Shown piece after piece: positions 27,807-36,266 of a stretch of 64,000 nt of DNA (within the stretch, counting starts at the first letter, position 1; the number at the start of each line of letters is the position of its first letter). Position numbers and translations under genes: made by a program. The stretch is from Roseovarius sp. MMSF_3350. Its GTDB lineage: Bacteria; Pseudomonadota; Alphaproteobacteria; Rhodobacterales; Rhodobacteraceae. Under the pieces are notes generated by a model. That model had not been told where the DNA came from. It saw only the letters and a program-made list of their open reading frames with translations, and did not search any database. Location of the stretch: contig NZ_JASHIZ010000005.1 of assembly GCF_030733425.1 (NCBI RefSeq), positions 1-64,000 on the forward strand. The letters run 5' to 3'.

Positions 27807-28020
27807 TGCTCATCCATCCCCGGCGCGAGGGCCTTGCGGCGCGATGCTCCACCTGTCGGCACGACACCTACATCAGGCATCGCGAACGGGCAAACCAAAG
27901 CGAACGCGCCGTCGCGGCTGGCCCACCTTGTGTATGTCTGCACAGGGTCTGCGCGGCCGAGGGGCCTGCCCGAAACCATCTTTGCCGCTATGTGTTGACC
28001 CACAGGCAATGGAGGACCCG

Positions 28021-28995
28021 ATGGGCGAACTGATAGACGGCGTCTGGCATAGCGGCTGGTACGACACCAAGAAACACGGCGGCGCGTTCAAGCGCGACAC
28101 CTCACAATTCCGCAACTGGATCACCGCCGATGGCAGCCCCGGCCCCAGCGGCGACGGCGGCTTCAAGGCCGAGGCGGGGCGCTATCACCTGTATGTCTCG
28201 CTGGCCTGCCCTTGGGCGCATCGGACGTTGATCTTCCGCCGGCTGAAGGACCTGACGGACCTCATCGACGTCTCGGTGGTCCATCCCGACATGCTGTCCG
28301 ACGGCTGGACCTTCGACGATGACTTCCCCGGTGCGACCGGCGACAAGCTCTACGGCCTTCCTTTCGCGCGAGACATCTACATCCGCGCCGATCCCGAAAC
28401 GACCGGCCACGTCACCGTGCCGATCCTGTGGGACATGCAGCGCGAAACCATCGTGTCGAACGAAAGCGCCGAGATCATCCGCATGTTCAACTCCGCCTTC
28501 GACGACATCACCGGCAACCGCGACGACTATTATCCCGCCGACCTGCGCGCGACGATCGATCCCATCAACGACCGCGTCTACGACACGGTGAACAACGGGG
28601 TCTACAAGGCGGGGTTCGCGACCACGCAAGAGGCCTATGACGAGGCCGTCGGACCGCTTTTCGACTCGCTGGACTGGCTGGAAGAGCTGCTGTCCGAACG
28701 GCGCTACCTGGCAGGCAACCAGGTGACCGAGGCCGACTGGCGGCTTTTCACGACGCTCATCCGCTTCGACAAGGTCTATCACGGGCATTTCAAGTGCAAC
28801 CGCAACAGGATCGTCGATTTTCCCAACCTGTGGGGATATCTGCGTGAACTCTATCAATGGCCCGAAGTGGCGATGACGGTGAACTTCGACCACATCACCC
28901 GGCATTATCATTACAGCCACGACACGGTGAACCCGCACCGCATCATTCCGATCGGCCCCGACCTTGACCTGACGGCGCCGCACGGGCGCGGCTGA
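28021..28995 (+). CDS. Glutathionyl-hydroquinone reductase (xi-class GST)
   Basis: 324 aa, GST-like enzyme that removes glutathione from glutathionyl-hydroquinones. The active-site motif LACPWAHRTL with Cys63 and the family-specific regions PILWDMQRETIVSNESAEI and FDKVYHGHFKCN are present, as in E. coli YqjG and yeast Ecm4. Start at ATG 28021 with GGAGG five bases before; an in-frame ATG at 28009 overlaps that site. Confidence 0.93.
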   Translation: MGELIDGVWHSGWYDTKKHGGAFKRDTSQFRNWITADGSPGPSGDGGFKAEAGRYHLYVSLACPWAHRTLIFRRLKDLTDLIDVSVVHPDMLSDGWTFDDDFPGATGDKLYGLPFARDIYIRADPETTGHVTVPILWDMQRETIVSNESAEIIRMFNSAFDDITGNRDDYYPADLRATIDPINDRVYDTVNNGVYKAGFATTQEAYDEAVGPLFDSLDWLEELLSERRYLAGNQVTEADWRLFTTLIRFDKVYHGHFKCNRNRIVDFPNLWGYLRELYQWPEVAMTVNFDHITRHYHYSHDTVNPHRIIPIGPDLDLTAPHGRG

Positions 28996-29004
28996 CCGAC
29001 GCGA

Positions 29005-30591
29005 TCAGGCGGCCTGCCAGCCGGGCGCGCCGCCTGAATTTGCGCGGACCGCAGCACCAGCGCCCGCGCCGGCTTCGCCTTGCGCGTCAAGGTGGAACCG
29101 CGTCACGAGGGCGTGCAATGTTTCGGCTTCATTCTTCAGGCTGGTGGAGGCTGCCGATGATTCCTCGACCATCGCGGCATTCTGCTGGGTGACATGATCC
29201 AGCTGCGCGACCCCGGTGTTCAGTTCGGCCAGGCTGGTTGATTGTTCATGTGCGCCGCTCGCGATGTCCGCGATCAGATCCGCGATGTTGCCCACCCGCG
29301 TGACGATGTCGGTCAGCGCGTCGCCGGCGTTGTTCACGAGCGAAACGCCGTTCTCCACATGCCGGCTGCCGGCCCCGATCAAGCCTCTGATCTCGCGCGC
29401 GGATTCGGCGCTGCGCTGCGCCAGCGCCCGGACCTCGGATGCGACGACGGCAAATCCCCGGCCGGCGTCACCGGCGCGCGCCGCCTCGACACCGGCGTTC
29501 AGCGCAAGAAGATTGGTCTGGAATGCAATATCGTCGATCACCCCGACGATCTGGTTGATCTCGTCCGACGATTTCTTGATCTCCGTCATCGCGCCTATGG
29601 CGTCGCGCACCACGTCACCGCTGGTTTCTGCGCGGCCACGCGTTTGCTGGGCCACGTCTTTCACACGCGTCGCACCTTCCGCGGCGGACCGCACGCTCGA
29701 CGTCATTTCCTCGAGCGCCGCGGCGGTTTCCTCCAGAGTGGCGGCCTGTCCTTCGGTGCGGCGCGACAGATCCAGAGAGCCGGCGCTCAGTTCCTCTGCG
29801 CGCAGATGGATCTCCGTCGCGTTCTCGGCCACCGCGCCGATCAGCTCGCGCAGGCTCGTGACGGTCGTGTTGAAATCCCGACGCAGGCTGTCGTACTCCG
29901 CCGGGAAAGGCGTGTCGATCGTCTCGCGCAGGTTGCCGGCGGCAAGGGTGTTCAGCCGCTCGCGCAGAACGCCGACAAGGTCCTGCACGTCGCGCTCGGC
30001 CTGCTGTGCCGCGTTCCGCGCGGTGTCCGCTTCTTTCGTCAGCCTCAGCGCCTCGCTGCGCTGACCGATCATGGCCGCGCGGCGCCGGTTGGCATCCAGC
30101 ATGGACAACGACAGCACACCGCCTTCGATCACGACGATCGTACCGTGCAGCGCCGTGCGTATCACGTTGCTCATCAACTCGGCCGAGGGATACACCATCG
30201 CCGGAACCGCCAGGGTCAGGCCAAGGTGATGCACCGCCGTCAGGCCGCAGGCCATGACGAGCACCCGGATGCTGCCCATGGTCGAAATCACCGCCAGCAC
30301 GGCAAAGAACATCATGTGGGTGTCGATCTGCCAGGGATGTCCGGCCAATGCCGCCGTGAACAGCGCGCATTGCCCGACCAGGCCCGCGGCGATGAATGCG
30401 GCCGCCAGCCTGCTGCGCGAATGTTGCGCCAGTGCGCCCGCACCGGCAAAGCCGAATGACATCAGCACGAGCGGCAGAACCGCGTTGCCGGCCAGCCATG
30501 CCGCAGCCCCCGGCAGCGGCGCCATGAGCATCAGCATGAGGCTCGCGAATTTCAAACGATTTCCGTCGTCGATCGGTTCGTCCCTGGTCAT
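29005..30591 (-). CDS. Methyl-accepting chemotaxis protein with multi-helix sensor
   Basis: 528 aa. The N-terminal 170 residues form about five membrane helices, with a histidine-containing element ([19 protein letters not shown]) instead of a periplasmic ligand domain. A HAMP-like or coiled linker follows, then the signalling domain with the hairpin tip [20 protein letters not shown] and [20 protein letters not shown]. The tail ends GWQAA, a weak match to the CheR-tethering WxxF pentapeptide. Start at 30591, one base after the stop of the upstream small gene. No che genes are nearby. Confidence 0.92.
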   Translation of the reverse strand: MTRDEPIDDGNRLKFASLMLMLMAPLPGAAAWLAGNAVLPLVLMSFGFAGAGALAQHSRSRLAAAFIAAGLVGQCALFTAALAGHPWQIDTHMMFFAVLAVISTMGSIRVLVMACGLTAVHHLGLTLAVPAMVYPSAELMSNVIRTALHGTIVVIEGGVLSLSMLDANRRRAAMIGQRSEALRLTKEADTARNAAQQAERDVQDLVGVLRERLNTLAAGNLRETIDTPFPAEYDSLRRDFNTTVTSLRELIGAVAENATEIHLRAEELSAGSLDLSRRTEGQAATLEETAAALEEMTSSVRSAAEGATRVKDVAQQTRGRAETSGDVVRDAIGAMTEIKKSSDEINQIVGVIDDIAFQTNLLALNAGVEAARAGDAGRGFAVVASEVRALAQRSAESAREIRGLIGAGSRHVENGVSLVNNAGDALTDIVTRVGNIADLIADIASGAHEQSTSLAELNTGVAQLDHVTQQNAAMVEESSAASTSLKNEAETLHALVTRFHLDAQGEAGAGAGAAVRANSGGAPGWQAA

Positions 30592-30592
30592 C

Positions 30593-30907
30593 TCAATACC
30601 CTTCGATCCCGCAAAGCGACGCAAGCGCCGTGGCGTCCATCACCGCCCAGGCGCCAGCCGGAACCACGTCTTCCGGCCTGTCGAGAACCGCCAGGCGCGC
30701 CAAGGGCGCGGAACCCGGCCCGATTTCACGCCCACCGGCCGCCGCGATGATCCTGGCCGGGTCTGCACCCCAGGGCGAAACCACGACCAGCGCCGGACGA
30801 CCCGCCCGGGCCGGAGCGGACATCAACACCGTCACCGGCAGCGTCGCCAGAAGCTGCACCGCAACAAAGCCCGCAAGGCAGGTTTCCAAGATCCTCGAAC
30901 GTCGCAC
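30593..30907 (-). CDS. Small anchored protein preceding the chemoreceptor
   Basis: 104 aa. An N-terminal hydrophobic segment ([21 protein letters not shown]) acts as a signal or anchor; the remainder is a small soluble domain with [21 protein letters not shown] recognise no family. The stop lies one base before the chemoreceptor ATG, implying translational coupling and a possible shared function at the membrane. Confidence 0.6.
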   Translation of the reverse strand: MRRSRILETCLAGFVAVQLLATLPVTVLMSAPARAGRPALVVVSPWGADPARIIAAAGGREIGPGSAPLARLAVLDRPEDVVPAGAWAVMDATALASLCGIEGY

Positions 30908-31139
30908 GCCCCGGGTTTAGAGGCACAATCCCTAACAGGCGGTTTAGCCGGGCGGAAAAATTCGGTCAGGCTTTCGGATCGGTTAAGGCAGACCCCGCAA
31001 AAACCGGCCCCGAATCCCTTGACGGGGTGGTCCAATGGCCGTAAAGACGCGCAACGGAATTCAGGGCGCTGCCTATGGCGGTGCCCCTTTGTATTGAGTG
31101 GGCCCGCTCCGCGCCCCAGTGAAAAACGAGGATGAACCC

Positions 31140-31430
31140 ATGTCGCGCCGCTGCGAACTGACCGGAAAAGGCCCGATGGTTGGCAACAACTCCAGCCACG
31201 CCAACAACAAGACCAAGCGTCGCTACCTGCCCAACCTGAACGACGTGACCCTGCAATCCGAAACGCTGGGCCGCGGCATCAAGCTGCGCATCACCGCCGC
31301 TGCCCTGCGCAGCGTCGACCACCGCGGCGGGCTGGACCGTTTCCTGGCCAAGGCCAAGGACACCGAGCTTTCGGACCGCGTGCTGAAGGTCAAGAAAGAG
31401 ATCGCCAAGGCGCAGGCCGCCAGCGCCTGA
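31140..31430 (+). CDS. rpmB: 50S ribosomal protein L28
   Basis: 96 aa, basic, standard for alphaproteobacteria. N-terminus [20 protein letters not shown] and the region [20 protein letters not shown] are diagnostic. Start at 31140, with GAGG eight bases upstream. It is monocistronic with a strong terminator after it. Confidence 0.97.
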   Translation: MSRRCELTGKGPMVGNNSSHANNKTKRRYLPNLNDVTLQSETLGRGIKLRITAAALRSVDHRGGLDRFLAKAKDTELSDRVLKVKKEIAKAQAASA

Positions 31431-31453
31431 TCGCCGTGCGCATTGACAAGACG

Positions 31454-31484
31454 AAAGCCCTGCCGTTTGGCGGGGCTTTTTCTT
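31454..31484 (+). terminator. Intrinsic terminator of rpmB
   Basis: An 11-bp stem (AAAGCCCTGCC with GGCGGGGCTTT, one G-U pair), loop GTTT, then a T run, 23 bases after the rpmB stop. Confidence 0.9.
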
Positions 31485-31578
31485 GTGCGGTTGTCTCCGC
31501 TTTTTTAGCGAACGTCGGCTAAGAGCCCAGAGTAACGAAAACTGCGGCCTGCGAGAAGGTCTGCTTAGCGGAGCAAGG

Positions 31579-32052
31579 CTACTTCGTTTCCAGTCGGAAC
31601 TTCAGGAACCTCTCCCCGTCGTAATCGACATCCCCAACCTGCACCGCGCCCAATCTTTCGAGCGCTCCAAGATTCTTCCGGGAGGGTGGCAGCAGAAACG
31701 TCACAAATGGGATGCGGTCGTCAGCGATGGCGAAGTCTATGGCCTTTCTTGAAATTCGCCTGCCAAGGCCAAACGCATCCGGCCGCAAGACGAGCCCGAA
31801 ATCCCACTCGTCACCTTCTTTCTGAAAACCGCCCCACCCAACGTATTCGCCGTCGACCAGAAATGCCCAATGCCCGAGTCCATCCCGGGCCCAGTACGCC
31901 TCTTTCATTTTGACGAATTTGAGTGCCATCTCCGTGTCCCACGCACCCGTCAAAAGCGGCATGTGTTCAGCAACCCTAGCGTCGGACATGTGCTCGGAAA
32001 TTTCGGAAGTTGGCACATCAATCAGCCGGGAAAATGTAATCTCATGTGTCAA
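31579..32052 (-). CDS. GNAT-family N-acetyltransferase
   Basis: 157 aa from a TTG at 32052 (GGGGA seven bases upstream). Starting further up would include sequence that does not look coding. It resembles the RimJ/RimL (Acetyltransf_3) type: GHWAFLVDGEYVGWGGF, the acetyl-CoA loop region GLVLRPDAFGLGRRISRKA and FLLPPSRKNLGALERLG. The gene and its flanks are lower in GC than neighbours, suggesting transfer. The substrate is unknown. Confidence 0.7.
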   Translation of the reverse strand: MTHEITFSRLIDVPTSEISEHMSDARVAEHMPLLTGAWDTEMALKFVKMKEAYWARDGLGHWAFLVDGEYVGWGGFQKEGDEWDFGLVLRPDAFGLGRRISRKAIDFAIADDRIPFVTFLLPPSRKNLGALERLGAVQVGDVDYDGERFLKFRLETK

Positions 32053-32214
32053 CGTGTCGTCCCCTATGTCCTTCAGCTGCCGTATCCCGGCAGCGCGTTG
32101 GCAGCAACCTCCCAACCCGACTTTGGAGTCAGCTCTGCGGACGGCAGCAAAGTCCCGCAAAGCGGACAGCCCACCATCTTTCGTTCCGAGTGCTTGCGCT
32201 GTACCGGCCTGAAC

Positions 32215-32898
32215 TCAGCTCCCCGCAGCATCCCGAATGGCCCGCATGTTCTGCCCGTAGACCTCGGGCTTATCCACCGAGCCACCCTTGAACACCGCCG
32301 AGCCGGCCACCAGCACATCCGCGCCCGCCTCCACCACCAGCGGTGCGGTTTCCGGCGTCACGCCGCCGTCGATCTGGATATGCACCTCGCGGTCCCCGAT
32401 CATCTGGCGCAGCAGCCGCGTCTTCTCGATCCCGGACGTGATGAACTTCTGCCCGCCAAAGCCGGGGTTCACCGTCATCAGCACCACCATGTCCACCATG
32501 TCGAGCACATACTCGATCGCCTCCAGCGGCGTGCCGGGATTGACGCAGACCCCCGCCTTGCACCCCGCCCCGCGGATGGCCTGCAAGGTGCGGTGGATAT
32601 GCGGCCCGGCCTCCACATGTGCGCTTATCATGTCCGCGCCCGCCTCGGCATAGGCCTCGATATACTGATCCACCGGCGCAATCATCAGGTGCACGTCCAT
32701 GAAGGTTTTCACATGCGGACGGAACGCCTTCACCGCCGGCGGGCCGAAGGTCAGGTTCGGCACGAAATGCCCGTCCATCACGTCCACATGCACCCAATCC
32801 GCGCCCTGCTCCTCGACCGCCCGGATCTCGGCCCCGAAATTGGCGAAATCGGCAGACAGGATGGATGGCGCAATCTTGACGGAACGGTCGAACGGCAT
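32215..32898 (-). CDS. rpe: Ribulose-phosphate 3-epimerase
   Basis: Interconverts ribulose-5-P and xylulose-5-P, 227 aa TIM barrel. Motifs: [47 protein letters not shown] and [15 protein letters not shown], covering all metal and catalytic residues. ATG at 32898 with AAGGAGA upstream. A longer in-frame extension is not needed. Confidence 0.97.
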   Translation of the reverse strand: MPFDRSVKIAPSILSADFANFGAEIRAVEEQGADWVHVDVMDGHFVPNLTFGPPAVKAFRPHVKTFMDVHLMIAPVDQYIEAYAEAGADMISAHVEAGPHIHRTLQAIRGAGCKAGVCVNPGTPLEAIEYVLDMVDMVVLMTVNPGFGGQKFITSGIEKTRLLRQMIGDREVHIQIDGGVTPETAPLVVEAGADVLVAGSAVFKGGSVDKPEVYGQNMRAIRDAAGS

Positions 32899-33050
32899 GG
32901 CAGGCTCTCCTTGGGGTTTGCCGTGCACATGCGGGGTTTGGCCCGCGCCGTCAAGCCTTGGGCAAACCCGATTGATCCCGGCCGATTGATCCCCCGGCCC
33001 ATTCGTGCCACCAATTGGCCCCGCCATTCCGTTCAAGGGAACCCCCCGCC

Positions 33051-34688
33051 ATGCTCGGCCAGATGCAGCACCGCCCGCTCAGGATCATCGATATCCTGAT
33101 CTATGCCGCCGAAGCCTTCCCCGAACAGGGCCTCGTGTCCGTCCGCGACGAAGGCGACATTCACCGCGCCACATATCCCGAAACCCTGGCGCGCGTCGGC
33201 CAGTTGGCCCACGCGCTTGAGGCGCTCGGGCTGAAGACCGGCGACCGCATCGCCACGCTTGCTTGGAACGGATACCGCCATTTCGAGCTTTACTACGCCA
33301 TCGCCGGCATCGGCGGGGTCTGCCACACGATCAACCCCCGCCTGCCGCCCGAGCAGATGCAGTATATCCTCGACCACGCGCAAGACAGCGCGATCTTCGT
33401 GGATATCAGCCTCGTGCCGCTGCTGGACAACGTCACCCTGCCCGAAGGCTGCCGCGTCATCGTCATGACCGACGCGGGCCACATGCCCGAGGCCCCCGAG
33501 GGTGCGCATATCTACGAGGATCTCCTCGCCGATCAGCCCACGGGCTACGACTGGCCCACCCTGCCGGAGGAGACAGCCGCCGGCCTCTGCTACACCTCCG
33601 GCACCACCGGCAACCCCAAGGGCGCGCTATATTCCCATCGCTCTACCGTGCTGCACGCGCTGCTGGTCATCGCCGGCCACCCGCAAAGCCTGCGCCACGG
33701 CGCGCGCGTCCTGCCCGTGGTCCCGCTCTTTCACGTCAACGCGTGGGGGATGCCCTACACCGCGCCGTTGGCGGGCATGACCATGGTCATGCCGGGCCGC
33801 CATCTCGACGGGGCCAGCCTCTATGACCTGATGGACCGCGAACAGGTCTTTTCCGCCTGGGGCGTGCCCACCGTCTGGGCCGGCCTGCAACAGGAAATCG
33901 CCAAGCGTGGTACGCCGCCCAACGGCTTCAAGGACCTCGTGGTGGGGGGCTCCGCCGCCCCCCGCTCGATGATCGCCGCCTTCGAGGAGATGGGCGTCAA
34001 CGTCAACCAGGCCTGGGGCATGACCGAGATGAGCCCCATCGGCACTCGCGGCATCCTGCCCAGCCATCTCGACGACGCGCCCTTCGACGAACGCATAGAC
34101 GCCAAGGTGGGCGCTGGCCGCCGCCTTTTCGGCGTGGATTTCCGGCTCAAGGACGATGACGGCACCCTGATCCCTCACGACGGCAAAACTCCCGGAGAGC
34201 TCTTCGTGCGCGGCAGCACCGTGATCTCGGGCTACTACAACAACGACAAAGCCACCGCCGACGCGATGGACGAAGACGGCTGGTTCGGCACCGGCGACGT
34301 CGCCACCCTCGACGGCAATGGCCGCCTCATCATTCGCGACCGCGCCAAGGACCTGGTGAAATCGGGCGGCGAATGGATCAGCTCCATCGACCTAGAAAAC
34401 GCCGCCATATCGCACCCGCTGATCGACACCTGCGCCGTCATCGCCGTGCCCCACCCCAAGTGGGACGAGCGCCCCGTTCTGGTCGTCGTCCCGGCGGGCG
34501 ATGAAAAACCCACATTGAGCGATATTCATTCCCATCTCGAACCCTATTTCGCCAAGTGGCAGATGCCCGACGACCTCCTCTTCACCGATGCCCTGCCGCT
34601 GACCGCGACCGCCAAGGTCTCCAAGCTGACCCTGCGCGAGCAATTCTCCGATTACGTCCACCCCGACCTGCGCGAGGACGGCGCGTGA
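33051..34688 (+). CDS. Fatty-acid/medium-chain acyl-CoA ligase
   Basis: ANL-superfamily acyl-adenylate-forming enzyme, 545 aa. P-loop-like AMP motif [18 protein letters not shown], then [30 protein letters not shown] and the C-terminal hinge [15 protein letters not shown]; the catalytic Lys is in [13 protein letters not shown]. The chain length of the acid is not predictable, and the [14 protein letters not shown] start is the long/medium-chain FadD-like type. First of three overlapping genes with the kinase-like gene (GTGA overlap). Confidence 0.92.
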   Translation: MLGQMQHRPLRIIDILIYAAEAFPEQGLVSVRDEGDIHRATYPETLARVGQLAHALEALGLKTGDRIATLAWNGYRHFELYYAIAGIGGVCHTINPRLPPEQMQYILDHAQDSAIFVDISLVPLLDNVTLPEGCRVIVMTDAGHMPEAPEGAHIYEDLLADQPTGYDWPTLPEETAAGLCYTSGTTGNPKGALYSHRSTVLHALLVIAGHPQSLRHGARVLPVVPLFHVNAWGMPYTAPLAGMTMVMPGRHLDGASLYDLMDREQVFSAWGVPTVWAGLQQEIAKRGTPPNGFKDLVVGGSAAPRSMIAAFEEMGVNVNQAWGMTEMSPIGTRGILPSHLDDAPFDERIDAKVGAGRRLFGVDFRLKDDDGTLIPHDGKTPGELFVRGSTVISGYYNNDKATADAMDEDGWFGTGDVATLDGNGRLIIRDRAKDLVKSGGEWISSIDLENAAISHPLIDTCAVIAVPHPKWDERPVLVVVPAGDEKPTLSDIHSHLEPYFAKWQMPDDLLFTDALPLTATAKVSKLTLREQFSDYVHPDLREDGA

Positions 34689-35704
34689 GCCTGCCCCTCG
34701 ACACGGCCGCGCTGGAGGCATGGGCAAAGGTTCACCTGCCCGTCCTCGGCGGTCCGGTCACTGCCACCAAGTTCTCCGGCGGGCAATCCAACCCCACCTA
34801 CCTGCTCGACACGCCCCCGGGCCGCTTCGTGCTGCGCCGCAAGCCCCCCGGCGTGCTGCTCAAATCCGCCCATGCCGTCGACCGCGAATACCGCGTACAA
34901 AAGGCACTGGCGGACACCGACGTGCCGGTGCCGAAGATGCACGCCCTCTGCGAGGATGACAGCGTGATCGGCTCGGCCTTCTACATCATGGACCACGTCG
35001 AAGGCCGCAATTTCGACCAGCCGTCCCTGCCCGAAGTCGCACCCGAGAAGCGCGGCGCGCTGATCGACGCCATGAACCGCACCCTCGTGGCCATCCACTC
35101 CGTCGATCTCGACGCCACCGGCCTCGCCGACTATGGCCCGCCCGGCCACTATTGCGAACGCCAGACCGAACGCTGGACGAAACAGTACCGCGCCACCGCG
35201 ACCGAGGACATCGCCGAGATGGACGCCCTCATCGACTGGCTCTTCGCCAACATGCCCCCCGATGACGGCCAGCGCACGCTCGTCCACGGTGACTACCGCC
35301 TCGACAACCTGCTCTTTGCGCCCGACGCTCCCCGCGTCGCCGCCGTGCTGGACTGGGAGCTGTCGACCAGCGGCCACCCCTATGCCGACCTGGCGGCGGT
35401 CATCATGCAATGGTCCATGCCCGCCACGACCGAGGGGCGCGGGCTGGAGGGGATAGACCGCGCCGCCCACGGCCTCTGGTCCGACCGGCAGTTCATCGAC
35501 ACCTATTGCGAAAGGCGCGGCCTCCCCGGCATCGAGGACTTTCACTTCTACCTTGCCTTCACCTATTTCCGCATGGCCGCCATCCTGCAGGGCGTCAAGA
35601 AACGCGCCCTTGATGGCAACGCCTCCGACCCCGACCGCGCCCTGAAACTGGGCGCCTACGTTCCCTTTTTCGCCCGTTCGGGCCTCCAGGCAGCAACAGG
35701 ATGA
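34685..35704 (+). CDS. APH-family phosphotransferase (ACAD10/11-type kinase domain)
   Basis: 339 aa aminoglycoside-phosphotransferase-like kinase. Catalytic loop LVHGDYRLDNLLF and metal motif VLDWELSTSGHPYADLA are intact; the N-terminal lobe has GGQSNPTYLL and FVLRRKPPG. This subfamily matches the kinase domain of vertebrate ACAD10/11, which phosphorylates 4-hydroxyacyl-CoA, and not antibiotic-resistance enzymes. GTG start overlaps the CoA-ligase stop, and the next gene overlaps its end by 4 bases. A role in hydroxy-fatty-acid degradation is inferred. Confidence 0.88.
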   Translation: MSLPLDTAALEAWAKVHLPVLGGPVTATKFSGGQSNPTYLLDTPPGRFVLRRKPPGVLLKSAHAVDREYRVQKALADTDVPVPKMHALCEDDSVIGSAFYIMDHVEGRNFDQPSLPEVAPEKRGALIDAMNRTLVAIHSVDLDATGLADYGPPGHYCERQTERWTKQYRATATEDIAEMDALIDWLFANMPPDDGQRTLVHGDYRLDNLLFAPDAPRVAAVLDWELSTSGHPYADLAAVIMQWSMPATTEGRGLEGIDRAAHGLWSDRQFIDTYCERRGLPGIEDFHFYLAFTYFRMAAILQGVKKRALDGNASDPDRALKLGAYVPFFARSGLQAATG

Positions 35705-36114
35705 CACAGACCACCGATCCGACCACTTTCGAGACGCCCTCTCCGCTGTCCCAGACCTTCGGCTTTCGGCTGACCGAGTGGACCGAGGGGCACACCCGCG
35801 TCGAGGCCCCGATCTCGCACAACATGACGAACCGCCAGGGCCTGCCCCATGGGGGCGTCTACGCGGCCCTTCTGGACACCGCGATGGGGTATTGCGGATG
35901 CTACACCGGCGACCCCGAAGTGAAGCAGAACGCTCTCACGCTGTCGATGACCGTGAATTACCTCGCCCGGGCCACCGGCACGCGGCTCATCTGCGAAGCG
36001 CATGTCACGGGCGGCGGCCGCTCCACTTTCTTCGCCAGGGGCGAGGTGCGCGACGACACCGGCATCCTCATCGCCGAGGCGACCGGCGTCTTCAAACTGC
36101 GCTCCCGGAAATAA
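35701..36114 (+). CDS. PaaI-type hotdog thioesterase
   Basis: 137 aa acyl-CoA thioesterase of the hotdog fold. The active-site region NRQGLPHGGVYAALLDTAMGY includes the HGG turn and catalytic Asp. Strands TLSMTVNYLARATG and FFARGEVRDDTGILIAEATG complete the fold. It ends the ligase-kinase-thioesterase operon (ATGA overlap), suggesting control of CoA release in that pathway. Confidence 0.88.
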   Translation: MTQTTDPTTFETPSPLSQTFGFRLTEWTEGHTRVEAPISHNMTNRQGLPHGGVYAALLDTAMGYCGCYTGDPEVKQNALTLSMTVNYLARATGTRLICEAHVTGGGRSTFFARGEVRDDTGILIAEATGVFKLRSRK

Positions 36115-36116
36115 CC

Positions 36117-36191
36117 GTAGGGTGGGATTCCACCCCACCGCGCCCCACTCGCACAAATGCCTCGCCAACGCGTAGGGTGGGTAAAACCCAC
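36117..36191. repeat. GTAGGGTGGG palindromic repeat, two copies
   Basis: Copies at 36117-36139 (GTAGGGTGGGATT, then CCACCCCACC) and 36172-36191 (GTAGGGTGGGTAAAACCCAC). Each can fold into a short GGTGGG/CCCACC hairpin. They are members of a family found again at 42.8, 44.2, 48.6 and 49.2 kb. Confidence 0.85.
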
Positions 36192-36229
36192 GCGCCGGCA
36201 CCCGGACCGAAGAAAGGCGTTCCACCCCC

Positions 36230-36260
36230 TTGACCTTCCAGTCACTGGAACCCTTATCTG
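36230..36260 (+). promoter_or_regulatory. CueR-type promoter of copA
   Basis: A -35 TTGACC (36230-36235) and a -10 TATCTG (36255-36260) are separated by an overlong 19-base spacer that holds the dyad TTCCAG-TCA-CTGGAA (36236-36250). This is the MerR-family arrangement and closely matches known CueR operators. The predicted transcription start falls at or beside the copA ATG. Confidence 0.85.
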
Positions 36261-36266
36261 CGTCCC

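Noticed and set aside
27807..28020. Cobalamin riboswitch upstream of cobL
   Set aside because: No B12-box-like sequence (GCCACTG) or expected conserved core was found on the minus strand of the 214-base region.
32266..32274. DnaA-box-like TTATCCACC
   Set aside because: One mismatch at a conserved position and inside rpe coding sequence; no cluster nearby.
34685..35704. Aminoglycoside resistance kinase
   Set aside because: Although in the APH superfamily, its motifs and its operon with acyl-CoA ligase and thioesterase match the ACAD10/11-type branch, not drug resistance.
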